From positions 1 through 64,000 of the forward strand of contig CAUYUJ010001328.1 of NCBI GenBank assembly GCA_963575745.1: DNA of 64,000 nucleotides, read 5' to 3'. Under the pieces are notes generated by a model. It saw only the letters and a program-made list of their open reading frames with translations, had not been told where the DNA came from and did no database searches. The position numbers and the translations under genes are program-made. The DNA comes from Prorocentrum cordatum (lineage: Eukaryota > Sar > Dinophyceae > Prorocentrales > Prorocentraceae). Below are positions 51,900 through 62,604 of the stretch, piece after piece; the stretch's first letter is position 1; the number at the start of each line of letters is the position of its first letter.

Positions 51900-52189
51900 A
51901 GCGGGTTTGCCAATCCTATCAGACGGCCTCTAACATGCTCTCCGCGCGCCGCGGTGCAACCGCCGCCCGAAGCCGTCGCTGCTTGAACTGTCTGACAAAA
52001 CGTAGCACCCCGCAAATGCGAATAAGAGTGATGGCAAGAGCGGGCGGGCGCGGCGCCTGCGACCCAGCCGCGGCCCGCCCGCCTCGCGACCCGCCCGCGA
52101 CCCATCGACCCCGCCACCCAACCGTCTTGGAGGGGCCCGAAAGCCTCTGGGGGGCCCAGAGGGAGTAGGGGTGGGGGGAGACGCGCACC
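51900..52189. other. No gene recognised
   Basis: GC-rich DNA with GACCCGCCCGCGACCC-type words; no supported coding frame. Confidence 0.4.
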
Positions 52190-52520
52190 TTAGATTGAGG
52201 CCCTCTTCGAGCCGTCTCGGAGACCTCTCGGGGCTCTCCTGGGCCCTTCCAAGAGCCTGAGAAGGTTTAGGAGGGGCCCGAAATGGCCCCGAGACGGCTC
52301 CAAGAGGGCCTAAAGACGAATGCAGCGGGTCTCTAATCAAAAAGGTTCTTGACTAAAGACCACATGAAACATCTAAGCGCTTCCTCGTGCCACTCCTGGG
52401 GCTTTCTCGGGGCCTTCTTGCCGGCGTGGATCGGGCACCTGGCACGAACAAAAAAAACTCCAAAGACGAAAACCGACACCTTTGGACTGAACAGGGTCGC
52501 GGCGCTCCCGGCTCGCCAGC
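52190..52520. repeat. Dispersed repeat with conserved hairpin, copy 2
   Basis: Same order of parts as copy 1 at 7250-7620: GAGCCGTC, CCAAGAGGGCCTAAAGACGAATGCA, hairpin GGTCTCTAATCAA (52328-52340) with TTGACTAAAGACC (52349-52361), GGGGCTTTCTCGGGGCC, GGATCGGGCACC, and TTTGGACTGAACAGGGTCG. The stem has two mismatches here but remains able to fold. Confidence 0.75.
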
Positions 52521-53088
52521 CGAACGACCGGTAAATGCAGCTCGAGAGCACTAAAGGGCCTTCTTGGGGGCCTCTTGGGGCCGCTTTGCACCCTCGGGAA
52601 GCCATCTCGGTGCCCTCTTGGGCCTGTCCTACAGCCCCCTCCGACCGAACACTGAGGGGCCCGAACGACTCAACCTCGCCGAGACCCGCCCGCGACACGA
52701 GCGACCAGCGACCAAACGGCGCCGCAACCCACCCGCGATCCGCCCACGCCGCGACCCGCCCACTGCGGGTCCTCACTCCAGCCGCGCACCCAGCTCCCCC
52801 CACTCTGATGCATTTCCCTGGGAGTGGTATTTTCCGACAGCCCGATTACCCAATGATTGTTGCATGCGTGTTGGCTCATACCAATTGTTTATGTCATGGT
52901 TCTTAGTGGGAGTGACTGCGTTGCGCCACGGTTGCGTACGAATTGTTCTACATGTGGATTGGATTGTTTTTTTTTTTTCCAGGGCGAGTTGCACATGTGC
53001 TGCTTGAGACGATCTCCCCCCATGGCTTGCCCAATCGCGTCTCCCCCGATACAAGCGCGGATCGCGCCGCGTTTGCGCGACGACGGGG
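52521..53088. other. No gene; CTTGGGGCC repeat fragment
   Basis: A short GGGCCTTCTTGGGGGCC block (52555-52640), then unique sequence with a T-run at 52965. No coding frame supported. Confidence 0.4.
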
Positions 53089-53781
53089 TCAGGGAGGGAA
53101 GGGGGGCGAAATGGACAGGATAACATATGTCAAGCCGTCTGGAAGCACATCCTGAATGATAGCTGCCAGTGGCCGCCCCGTTCTGCGTTCGGCCCTCTCC
53201 ATGCGCCGCTCCGCCGAATACACGGTCATTTCAACAAATGCACCTTTTGGGGCCGCCCAAGGCTGAGCAAAGTAAGCCCTGACAGGAGCGTCAAACGCGC
53301 AAGCCGCGACGATCGTGAAGAAAAACGTTGGGAGGCGATGGTGGTGCGTCATCTGCCAAAAATCCTGAACGCGCCGCTGCCGAGGCGAAAGGTACCCCAT
53401 CAGTGAAGACATGTCTGCTGGACGACACAATGCTAAACCAAGGACGCGGCTACTCCAAGGTCTGAGTCCATTGGCCCACTGCTGAGGAGACGAATGCGTG
53501 CCCAGATCATTGAGACAGCCTGCGTGCCCCGCATTTACCAGCTCTGATTTCATATATATCGTGAAGATATCTTTCGGCCCAACCTCGATGATGCCCCCCT
53601 TTGCTCTCTGGAACCGCACCCGGTCAACTTGGCGGCCATGCACCCATAACAAATAAAGACAATTATTATTAACACCATCGCCAGCAATAGCAGCCATCGC
53701 AAACCTTGCTCTGGGCACGTTGCTTTTCGCACCCCACGCAATCACGGCAGAAGCCGCGGCAGAGCAGAGCCAAACAGCCAT
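53089..53781 (-). CDS. Unrecognised 230-residue protein
   Basis: An open minus-strand frame with natural composition: LCSAAASAVIAWGAKSNVPR, NNCLYLLWVHGRQVDRVRFQ, DIFTIYMKSELVNAGHAGCL, SRVLGLALCRPADMSSLMGY, RLPTFFFTIVAACAFDAPVR and ERRTGRPLAAIIQDVLPDGL. No motif is recognised. It may be a fragment of a mobile-element protein like its neighbours, or an exon. The hydrophobic N-terminus resembles a signal peptide but could also be read-through from an upstream exon. Third positions are less G/C-biased than in the RT remnant. Start and boundaries are uncertain. Confidence 0.35.
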   Translation of the reverse strand: MAVWLCSAAASAVIAWGAKSNVPRARFAMAAIAGDGVNNNCLYLLWVHGRQVDRVRFQRAKGGIIEVGPKDIFTIYMKSELVNAGHAGCLNDLGTHSSPQQWANGLRPWSSRVLGLALCRPADMSSLMGYLSPRQRRVQDFWQMTHHHRLPTFFFTIVAACAFDAPVRAYFAQPWAAPKGAFVEMTVYSAERRMERAERRTGRPLAAIIQDVLPDGLTYVILSISPPFPP

Positions 53782-53949
53782 GGTCCACGATCATTTGGCG
53801 GCACGGGTAAATAATCGCATGTCGTTGGAACCACATGCGAAAATATCATCAAATAGGCGCGATCGTCGATTGTAGCTGCCCCTGTTGCCAGCGAACGGCG
53901 GCGGTGTGTCCCAGGCCCCCGCCAAGCGAAGCTAATCGCTCCTAGTCGG

Positions 53950-54290
53950 CCCAAGATCGCTTCAATACGGCCCGAAGGGCTGCCAAGAGGGCCCCAAGAC
54001 GGCCCAAGAGGCCCCATGGCGGCCCACAACAGCTCCAACATGTCCCCGAGAGGGCCCGCCCCTCGAGAATCCCGAGACCGCCAGCAACCGCCTAAGACCC
54101 AAGAGGCCCCGCGAAGCTCCGCCCGCAAGGCTCCATGAGGCACCCAATGCGCCCTGCAGAAGCTCCACTAAAGGGCCCCGAAGAGGCCCAACATAACCCA
54201 AAGAGAAGCCCCCCTCCAAAAAGCCCCCAGGAGGCCCCTCCAGAAACCAAAAAAAATCCAGCATCCAAGAAACGTCCGAACCACAGCCCA
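53950..54290. repeat. GGGCCC/CCAAGAGG repeat block
   Basis: CCAAGAGGGCCCCAAGACGGCCCAAGAGGCCCC and similar words; same low-complexity family as at 7.3, 8.1 and 19 kb. Confidence 0.6.
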
Positions 54291-54781
54291 GACACATTGG
54301 CGGGATGGCGGGATGGGCCGAAGGCCACTAATGATTAATGGAATGGGCGCTGCGCTGTTGCGGACGAGACGCTGCCCCTGCGCAGAGCCGCGCTGGGGCA
54401 ACCGCGCATCAGAACCCGAGCGCCGGGCAAGGCGGCGCAAGAACACCGGGAATACCACGGGCAGGACAAAGTGCAAAAGCAGGGACGCAGGGCGACGCGG
54501 GGGGGGGGAACGCAGGGGGGATGGGAGCAATAAGGGAAGGGGAACTGGTGGCGGGGGAACAAATGAATGAGGCGAGACGGATGAAGCAGAGGAGACGGAA
54601 GGATAATGCAAGATTGAAGGAGGGTGAGCTCGAAGAGGAGACGAGGAGGAGACCCAGGAGGAGAACCCGGAGGAGGACCAGGAGAACCTGCAGGGGGAGG
54701 AGGAGGCGGAGGAAGAGGAAGAGGACTGACAGCGGGCACGTCGCGACGCCACAAGGCTTGAATAATCAGCCCCGCTAGGCC

Positions 54782-57220
54782 GCCAGGACGCGCAGCCCTG
54801 GATACCAAACCGAACAGGACCCCTAGGGCCCCCTGGGGGCCATGCCATGCCGGGGCGCCCTTTACAACCCCAGGGTCCTTCGTCCAAGCCTTGGTCTTGC
54901 TTTGCTTAATTTCGAGCCCGGCCTGGGTAAGCGCTGCGGCCGCTATCTGCATGGCTGCGCCCGCGTGCTCCGGGGGGCAGAACGCCGCGATGTCGTCGAG
55001 GTACGAAAACACGCGGCACTGTGGGGAAAGCTGCTGGAGAGCGCCCGCAATAGCACCCAGTGCATCTGCCAACGCAATGGCGAAGAGGCCTGGCAACAGG
55101 GGGCACCCCTGGTCTACCCCGCGCGTGGCCCGAATCGGAACAGCGTCGTCGGCGTCATCCCACAAGAGGTGCGTGGTGGTTGAACTCAGCCAGGCCTGCA
55201 CGGTGTGGAACAGCGACGGCGCCCTGGCTGCGACCCCGTCCAGAACCTTTTTCCGGAGGATCGAGTTGAAAGCGTTGGATGCGTCAAAGCTTAAAACCAC
55301 TCCGGCAGGATTGGCCTCTGTTAGCGCAGAGAGGGTCTTGTGGACCAACTCGCAACCCGCCCTCCTGCCAACGGCATACGGAACACCTCGCAGGCTGCTT
55401 TTCCGGCCAGCCGGCGGATAAACCCCGCCGCAGGCAATCGGGCGCAAATCGCCCGAAGCGTTGCGAAGCGCCACCAGCCTGGCTCCCAGATTGGCCTCCA
55501 TGGCTCGGGGTGACAGGACGCTGTAGAGGAATAAGACCACCACCTGGGCGACGGCGGTGGCGGCTTCAGCGTCGCCGAGGGCCGTGCGCCAATGCTCGAA
55601 ACGACTCCCGCTGGGTCCAGAGCCGGACCGCTTGGGGCTCCGTCGAAGGTGTCGTTTGACGGCTTCCACCAGTGATTCCTAGTCTCTTCGTCTGGAGCGG
55701 CCGGTGCGGGGCCTGGGTGCGCGCCAGTCTCGCCAGGGGGGGGCAAGTCTTGTAGCGACGCGGGAACGCCAGGCCCGTGCGCCGCGGCCGTCGCCCGTGA
55801 AGCGCGCACTATGGCCTTACTTATCAAGCCCTCTTTGAGCAAGGTCTCCACTTCCTTGGCGCCCTCTTCTGGAGTGGACCGTCGGCCTCCGCGGCGGGGG
55901 CGGCGAGCTCCCGAGGTCATGGCTGCGCGCCAGAGGGCCCCCCAGTCCCCAGCGGCCGCGAGGCGCAGGCGGCACGTGATGGCCTTGCTCAGGCCCCGGC
56001 CCCTGACTTTGCGGCCCCCTCGGGTCTGTTGCGCGCGGAAAAGGAGCAGCCGATCAAAGAAAGTGAACAGCTTCTCCGCGCGTTGCTGGGTGACCAAGTC
56101 GCCCGTCTCATTGGCTTGGACAATGGCTGTCGCCACCCGCCCGCGGAGAAGGCCTAGCGCCTGGCTGACCTCGTCGGGCACACGGATCACCGTCGGCACG
56201 TCGCGGGCCAGGCTGTCGTAGGAAACGGAATCCCACCAAGCGAGGTTGGGAACAACACCATTGGAGAACTCGGGCCTCGCCGCGCCGATCTCGAGCTCCT
56301 CCGGCAGATCCCCGGGGTGGCCGTCGCCCGGACCCTGTAAAGGGGCTTCGGGGCCAGGTGGGACGTTCCCGGGCTCTGCATGGCGCGCCCGTTTTGCCAG
56401 CAGCACCTCCCGGACGTGCTCTGCCCGGGACGGCCGCCCTGGCTGGTCGCAATGGCCTCTGATGACGTCCTGCCGCGGCAGCGTGAGGGCGCCTACTCCA
56501 ACCACCGCGTCGTAAGGTCCGAGGCCCCCCATCCACGCACTCGGGGCGATAGAACAGCTTGTGGGCGAGCGTGTTGCTGAACACCCGGAGGTCGCCACGA
56601 CGCATAGGCCCCTTGCACGCCAACGCATGGCAATGGCACCCCCGCGCCTTCTGCATGACGTCCACGCCCCATGTCGTAACTCGGAGGTCCCGGCGAGGAT
56701 TCGAGGCTGGATGTGGGTCTGGCGGTGGCGCGACGGCCTCAGCTGCCGCGTCGTCTGGGAAGGCCGGCCACCGGCAGGCGGACTGAGGGGCGCGAGAAGC
56801 AGGCCCGAGACCCTGGAGTCGAAGGCGCCGCTGCCCGCTGCAACGACGCCGGCGCTGCAGAGCCGGCAAAGCCAAGGTCGGACGTGAACGCCGCCGCCCA
56901 TGGCCCCCGGAGCGGTGCAGCCGACGAACGCCCTCCAGCCGCCGTATAGCACCGCCTGCGAGGCCATCCATGGCACAGGGTTGCCAGAGATCAACGCGCA
57001 CATCTGCAACGCCGGCACCTGTCCCCTCAAGGCGCCGTGCATGAGGCCGCCCGCGCAAGCTGGGAACCACACGTCGGATCGCAGGGCGAACAGGAGGCTT
57101 CCGAGCATGAGGTCGCACGCCAAGCTGGTGACCAAGAAGACGGCGTCGAGGAAAGCCGCCGTTCTGGGCCCTGGCTGGGGGAGCCAGTCGGGCTTCGCTG
57201 GATCCTGCGGGCTCACGTGG
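54782..57220 (-). pseudogene. Non-LTR retrotransposon reverse transcriptase, multiple frameshifts
   Basis: The minus strand carries an RT palm domain. Motif 0/1 is GSGPSGSRFEHWRT, motif A FDASNAFNSI (55265-55288), motif B RGVDQGCPLLPGLF, and motif C FSYLDDIAA (54992-55003). The catalytic Asp residues of A and C are present. Upstream coding (about 56400-55690, another frame) reads PNLAWWDSVSYDSLARDVPT and EVSQALGLLRGRVATAIVQA. A Cys/His-rich segment near 56620 (CHCHALACKG..HKLFYRPEC) could be a zinc finger. Frame changes occur near 55690 and at both ends of a roughly 40-bp stretch near 55400. In that stretch the FIRRLAGKAACE helix is in a different frame from the sequence on either side. After motif C the domain continues to about 54780 and then runs into Pro-rich repeat translation. 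This is a dead, 3'-truncated copy. The 2.3-4.1 kb fragment may be the missing C-terminal part of a related element. Confidence 0.8.
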
Positions 57221-57699
57221 CAATGGCCCGACTGAGCCCCCGACGCGTCAGCGGCGCACGATCGCGCGTGTCGCAGAAAAATAGTTCCGCGCTGCTGACG
57301 CGGCGCCCCTCCGGGAGGGGCCCATCTGGATCGCGTGAGGCCCAGCTTCTCATCATCATGAGCGTGGCGTACATGCGGCCGCGTGCGCTGCTGCTGCCCA
57401 GCCCCGCGCTGCACCCGGAAGGGCGGCTGGTCCAGCTCGGCGCGTTGCATCCTGCCCTGCCGCTCAACGATGAACTGGTCGTCCCTCTCGCGGCACGGCC
57501 TTGCCTGCGACTCCGATGGGGTAGGGGGGGCGAGGGGGGAATTGGGGAACAAGGAAACGAGTGGGGGGGGAAAGAAGAGGATGTGGAGGAGGAGGAGTAG
57601 AAAGAGGTAGAGGTGGCGAACGAAAAGGGGAAGGAGAAAACATAGGGCGAGAAACTCGGATGGCGGGGGGGGGAATGACGATGGGGAGGTAGAGAGGAG

Positions 57700-57990
57700 G
57701 ACAAGACCGAGACGTGGATGTGGTCGCACTGGTGGTTGCGCGTGTGGCCGCACTGGTGCGTGCGGCGGTGGTCCTGCACGAATCTCGGGTGATCGAGGAC
57801 GTCGTGCTTTCCGTCGAGGTCGCAGTTGATGTTGTGTCGCTGGCTCCGCTGGCACTCGCCGAACTCGTCGCTCTGGTGGATGTCGCAGTGCTTCTGGCCG
57901 TGGTGCTGCACGACCTCGTGATGGCCGACGCCGTCGCACTGACAGTCGAGGGCGCTGCCTTCCTGGCGACTCCGGTGGGGTAGGGAGCAG
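57700..57990 (-). CDS. Possible His/Cys/Asp-rich exon
   Basis: The frame reading HHEVVQHHGQKHCDIHQSDE, RHNINCDLDGKHDVLDHPRF and TRNHQCDHIHV has G or C at nearly every third position, the best coding signal among the six frames. A GT donor (ATCCAC|GTCTCG) lies at its left end near 57715. No family recognised. His/Cys spacing could bind metal; that is inference. Confidence 0.4.
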
Positions 57991-58379
57991 GAGCACGAAG
58001 AAGATGAGAAGGCAGACAAGGAGGACGAACGCGAAGAAGAGGAGGAGGAGGAGGAGGTGGACGAGGCACAGCAGGGAGACGCCGAAATCCAGTCCCTCGG
58101 TCGCCCACCCCTTGGCAGCTCTTGCGGCTGAGGGGCTGTGCTCAGACCACCCCGAGACGACGGGAGTCAGCCACCCCGTCGCCCCCCCCTTGGACGCTCG
58201 CGCAGCCAGGAGGGACTGCTCGGGTCATCGCGAGACGCCCGGTTTCGCATCGAGGACCGGTCCCCAACTCGATCAGCGGAGCAGAGGATGAGGACGACAA
58301 GAACGAGGCGGAGGAAAATGAGGAGGAGGAGGAGGAGGAGGAAGAGGTGGAAGAAGAAACGGGAAGGAATGAGAAGGAG

Positions 58380-58580
58380 ACTGCCGCGCTGCCGGCCGCA
58401 CTCGCGGAACAGGCACGCGATGCCGGAACTGGCCCGCTGGCCAGTGCGAAGCTCGGCGTGCTGCAGGCCCCGCGCGCGCAGCCCGGAGAGGGCGCGAGCG
58501 GCGGCGCGGGCGACAGCGCCTGCAAGGCCGGAGGCAACCAGCCGGACGCAGAACTCTCGCCGACCTCCACCACATAGGAT
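58380..58580. other. Coding-like GC-rich block, strand unclear
   Basis: Both a + frame (ALPAALAEQARDAG, ends TAG at 58577) and a - frame (VEVGESSASGWLPPALQALS) have high G/C third positions. I cannot choose between them. Confidence 0.25.
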
Positions 58581-59254
58581 CCTCGCGGGATTGAGCCTGG
58601 AGGGCGCACGGAAAGAATTGCGCCAGCCCCCCACTCAGAGACCCCTGGGTCAAGACGGGGGTACCCAGGAGGAGGACGAGCTGGAGGAGACAAGGCAGAG
58701 GAAGGGACAAGGTAGGAAAAAGGCCGGGACGTGGCAGTGGGGGACGTCCAAGAAGTGCATGCCTGATCACTCTGATCCCCGTGACTCCCAAGCAAAGCGG
58801 GCTCGACGGGAAGGGAGTGATTGACCCACCCGAGATGGAATCCCAACTGGAAATCCAGCGCACCAGCGACCCACCTGGAAACTCGAATCGGGAGGGCCCA
58901 AAATGATGTTCCCCCGTAGGTCCACGTACGCCGCCGAGACGAGCCAGGCAGCGGCCCCCGCGCGGCAGCAGCGCGGTCCGAGGCGCGCGGCGCAGGGGGG
59001 CGGCTGGCAGGTTCCTCAAGGATCGCGGACCTCGGAAGGGCCCTAAGAGGATCCACACAAACCTCAAACCCCCAACAAGGGAGACAGAGGTGGGCGTGGT
59101 AGAGGTCCTGAGCCCCCCCCTGACGCATCGAGTGCGCGCCGCCGAGGTCAGGAAGGGGAGCGCAGGAAGGGGGGCAAGCAGGGGCGAGGGACGCGGAAGC
59201 AGGAAAGGGCAGGCAGAGAGCAGGGGGGGAGGGAGGGGCAGGCCAGGAACCCAG

Positions 59255-59446
59255 CAAAGACTCGGGGGGAGGGGCCGCCATGCATCTCGCATGACCCGGA
59301 AAACCGTTCGGGGCCCCTTTGAAATCCCGTGTCCGCGAAGCCAGCCCGCACAAAGACTCGGGGGGAGGGGCCGCCATGCATCTCGCATGACCCGGAAAAC
59401 CGTTCGGGGCCCCTTTGAAATCCCGTGTCCGCGAAGCCAGCCCGCA
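59255..59446. repeat. 96-bp tandem duplication
   Basis: Two identical adjacent copies beginning CAAAGACTCGGGGGGAGG at 59255 and 59351, ending GCGAAGCCAGCCCGCA. Near-zero divergence means it is recent or an assembly effect. Confidence 0.9.
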
Positions 59447-59689
59447 CAGGCCTGGCGGGCGTCCGGGTGCCGTCCAGTGGAGTGGCGGAGGCGCTGGGGG
59501 GGGTCGCGGTCAAGAAGGGGGGGCCCAGGAGCAGAGGGGGCAGGGGCGAGGCCAGGCGAGGGAGAGGAGCGGGGGGACGAGGTAGGGGGAGGGTGAGCCG
59601 AAGTGACGGCGGTGCCACGGGTGCGGCCAGGCATCCAGGGAAAACCAAGTATCGAGGCAAGGGTCGAGACAGGCGTGGGTGGAGATAGG

Positions 59690-60260
59690 TGGCCTTCGAA
59701 TCCCCAGCTCCACGCTGGCGAGCACGAGGGGCCCGGCGGGCGACCTGAGGGGGCCGTGCTGCGCAGCGTCGCGGCGTTCGCCTCCGAAGCCGCACTCGTT
59801 GTCCATGAAGTCGTTCGAAGCGAGCTGAGCGCGTGCCGAGGCGTGAAGCCCGGGCGGCGGCAGACCAGAATAGTGATGCCGTATGTCGTCCCCGTTCGGC
59901 TAGAACTGGGGCTTGTTGAGCTGATCAGCGCCGCGGTCATCGGCGTCGTAGTGCTGCCCAGCTCCAAGCCGAGTTTGGAAGGTGTGCGACTCTGCACCGT
60001 AGAATCCGCCATCCTGCGCGTCTCGCTTTCCGGCATTCGGCAGGTGTTGCCGAAGCCCGCCGCGCTGCACGGCATCGTGATGATTGGCTCCGCAGGCTCC
60101 GTCGGGTCCCCACGCGTCATGTCGATGATCCCGTAGTTGGTCCTGGGACTGATGCTGCTGCGGCTCGCCACGCTGCCCGACGCCATGGTGGTCGATGCTG
60201 TCGCGTTGCTCGGCGTCGGTGCGCTGGCCCTGAGCGCGGTGCTCGGCCACGCGGTCGGTC
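59690..60260 (-). CDS. Possible His/Asp/Gln-rich exon(s), one in-frame TAG
   Basis: One register contains GGFYGAESHTFQTRLGAGQH, YDADDRGADQLNKPQF, a TAG at 59900-59902, then HHYSGLPPPGLHASA and NDFMDNECGFGGERRDAAQH. The part below 59830 has about 90 percent G/C at third positions in this register. The part above 60000 is better in a Ser/Thr-rich register (ISPRTNYGIIDMTRGDPTEP). It is likely a spliced or broken gene on the minus strand, possibly continuing to the exon at 57.7 kb. Function unknown. Confidence 0.35.
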
Positions 60261-60407
60261 GGCTGATGGCGCCAGGTCGTCGGTGGGGGGCGGGGGCGGG
60301 GTCGGAGCAGGGAGGGAAGCGAAGGTGGAAGAAGGGGTGTGGGAGGGAGGGGCCAGCCGCCCCTAATTCAAAGATGCATACATTAGCTAGGGACGCTGAA
60401 GCGCTAA

Positions 60408-61139
60408 TTAAAAGAGCGTTAGCACGGCGAGGCAGGCCGATCGCAGGAGGGGGACGGGGCAACGGGAGGAGGGGGGAATGCGTGGCGGTAGCGAGGCCAG
60501 CTCAGAATTCGGCGCCTCGCCGCGCCTCTCGCCTGCGCCGGAGTGCACCGCGGTGAGGGCGCCGAACTGCATGTCGTACGTGTAGCCCAAGTGGTGCCTC
60601 TCGCCGGGGTCGAGCTTGGGCATCATGCAGTCCACCGTCAATACGGCCTCCTCGCCCTTGAGTGCCTGCTTCAGGCTGTGGGTCTCAACCTTCGTCTTCG
60701 TCAGGATCGTGGCAGAGACCTCGTCGGGCTGCAGGTCCTTCCGCTCCCACGTTGCCTCCACGTGAATGAGGGGCTTACCGTTCTTCTCGACGATCTGGAG
60801 CGGCAGCAGCTTCATGTCGTTCTGCGCCGTGGAGTCCTTGACTTCGAAAAGCTTCTGTGACGGGTGGATGGTCGCCTGATTCGTGGCGGCCTCGTCAATC
60901 AAGCGCTCATCCTTGATGAAGGCGACGTACGAGGGGGTGATGCGGTTGCCCTCGTGGTGGGGGATGATCTCGACGCGGCCGATCTTACAGGTGCCCACGC
61001 AGGAGTACTGGTTTCCCAAGTCGATCCGGATGGCAGGGCAATCGGTCTTCTTCTCCTCGTCCTTGGCGAGACCGAAGCTGGCGAACCCGAGCGCGAAGGC
61101 CGCGACGGCCTTGCAGAAGGCCATCATCTTCGGGGGCAT
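60408..61139 (-). CDS. Truncated BiP/HSP70-like protein with signal peptide
   Basis: Begins MPPKMMAFCKAVAAFALGF then ASFGLAKDEEKK, a typical hydrophobic ER signal peptide. HSP70 nucleotide-binding-domain sequence follows: IRIDLGNQYSCVGTCKIGRV, EIIPHHEGNRITPSYVAF, ERLIDEAATNQATIHPSQK, NDMKLLPLQIVEKNGKPLI and DLQPDEVSATILTKTK. Canonical BiP has IDLGTTYSCVG, so the phosphate-binding TT is replaced by NQ. The segment equivalent to RLIGRKF is missing. After about residue 165 similarity fades and the frame ends at 243, so more than half of the ATPase domain and all of the substrate-binding domain are absent. The last 40 residues look like read-through. HSP70/BiP folds proteins in the ER lumen; this copy cannot be a working chaperone as it stands. 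It lacks introns, consistent with an intronless duplicate or processed copy. It starts 57 bp from an assembly gap. Confidence 0.75.
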   Translation of the reverse strand: MPPKMMAFCKAVAAFALGFASFGLAKDEEKKTDCPAIRIDLGNQYSCVGTCKIGRVEIIPHHEGNRITPSYVAFIKDERLIDEAATNQATIHPSQKLFEVKDSTAQNDMKLLPLQIVEKNGKPLIHVEATWERKDLQPDEVSATILTKTKVETHSLKQALKGEEAVLTVDCMMPKLDPGERHHLGYTYDMQFGALTAVHSGAGERRGEAPNSELASLPPRIPPSSRCPVPLLRSACLAVLTLF

Positions 61140-61195
61140 GGCTGCGCCGGCACGCGGCCAGGGAGGGGGGGGCCGGGGCCAGGGAGGGGGAGGGG

Positions 61196-61295
61196 NNNNN
61201 NNNNNNNNNNNNNNNNNNNNNNNNNNNNNNNNNNNNNNNNNNNNNNNNNNNNNNNNNNNNNNNNNNNNNNNNNNNNNNNNNNNNNNNNNNNNNNN
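61196..61295. other. Assembly gap (100 N)
   Basis: Exactly 100 N, a conventional placeholder, between a GGGGAGGG repeat and a duplicated segment. Confidence 1.
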
Positions 61296-61850
61296 GATGC
61301 TCTGTCATGCACCCAGGCCGCTAATCCTGTGCAAAAAATACCACAAAGAGCACACTCGCGCGTTCATGTCAGAATCCTACCGAACACCGTGTGTTTGCAA
61401 GCATTTCAACATAAAAACATCAAAAACCCATTGCTTTTTCACAAAAATGCTTTGGGGTGTCCTGTCAGACCGTCAAAAACCCAAGGCTTTTTCACAAAAA
61501 TGCTTTGGGGTGTCCTGTCAGACCGTCGGGCTTCCTCCGGCCACCTCTGGCTTCCTGCGGTGTACCGGGCCATTCTCGACTCGTCTGGCAATGCGTGCGC
61601 GGCATTCAACACGCGCTCGCCAGTTCCCGTCGGCAACCGCCATCGCGGCCGCATCAGCTGTACCAAACCGGCTGGCCGGTGTGACTTCGGCCCCCAGTTG
61701 TGCCAGCTTTGCTTCTTATGTTGTGGGAGGGCGGGTGGGACTGGGCATGCCATGCTTGACTCGCTCGAGCTGGCTAGCTTGACTCCTACTCCTACTCCTG
61801 CTCCTGCTCCTGCTCCTGCTCCTATCCTTATTCCTTATTAGAATATACTC
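61296..61850. repeat. Segmental duplicate, copy 1
   Basis: GATGCTCTGTCATGCACCC through CTCGAGCTGGCTAGCTTGACTCCTACTCC. Nearly identical to 62153-62600. It has an extra internal 53-bp repeat of AAAAACCCAAGGCTTTTTCAC through TGTCAGACCGTC. Confidence 0.95.
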
Positions 61851-61965
61851 CTACTCCCCCCTCAGGCCGGCCGATAGGGGCCGCATCCGGGTGGTCCCAT
61901 CCTAACCTGTAAAAAACAATACAAAATCAACATGTTCTTATTTTTTCCTCTCGACATGCACGGCG

Positions 61966-62042
61966 ATAATCCTACCGAACACCGTGTGTTTGCAAGCATT
62001 TCAACATAAAAACATCAAAAACCCAATGCTTTTTCACAAAAA
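61966..62042. repeat. Partial third copy of the duplicate
   Basis: AATCCTACCGAACACCGTG through CTTTTTCACAAAAAT matches part of copies 1 and 2. Confidence 0.9.
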
Positions 62043-62152
62043 TTGTACAAATTTCCCGCCCGGGCTCTCTTGCTGAAATCATAGGAAAACCATAGGAATC
62101 TTAAGAATTCGGTCAAATCCAGCGATTTCACGTCATCGCGCGGTGCACTCGC

Positions 62153-62600
62153 GATGCTCTGTCATGCACCCAGGCCGCGAATCCTGTGCAAAAAATACCA
62201 CAAAGAGCACACTCGCGCGTTCATGTCAGAATCCTACCGAACACCGTGTGTTTGCAAGCATTTCAACATAAAAACATCAAAAACCCAATGCTTTTTCACA
62301 AAAATGCTTTGGGGTGTCCTGTCAGACCGTCGGGCTTCCTCCGGCCACCTCTGGCTTCCTGCGGTGTACCGGGCCATTCTCGACTCGTCTGGCAATGCGT
62401 GCGCGGCATTCAACACGCGCTCGCCAGTGCCCGTCGGCAACCGCCATCGCGGCCGCATCAGCTGTACCAAACCGGCTGGCCGGTGTGACTTCGGCCCCCA
62501 GTTGTGCCAGCTTTGCTTCTTATGTTGTGGGAGGGCGGGTGGGACTGGGCATGCCATGCTTGACTCGCTCGAGCTGGCTAGCTTGACTCCTACTCCTACT
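62153..62600. repeat. Segmental duplicate, copy 2
   Basis: Matches copy 1 with only a few base changes. Its frames show no known domain, although one is open for 100 codons on the + strand. Confidence 0.95.
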
Positions 62601-62604
62601 CCTA

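Noticed and set aside
58273-60462. 729-codon minus-strand Pro/Ser-rich frame
   Set aside because: It crosses the exact 96-bp tandem repeat and GC-rich spacers; only sub-segments have coding-like third positions, and not all in this frame.
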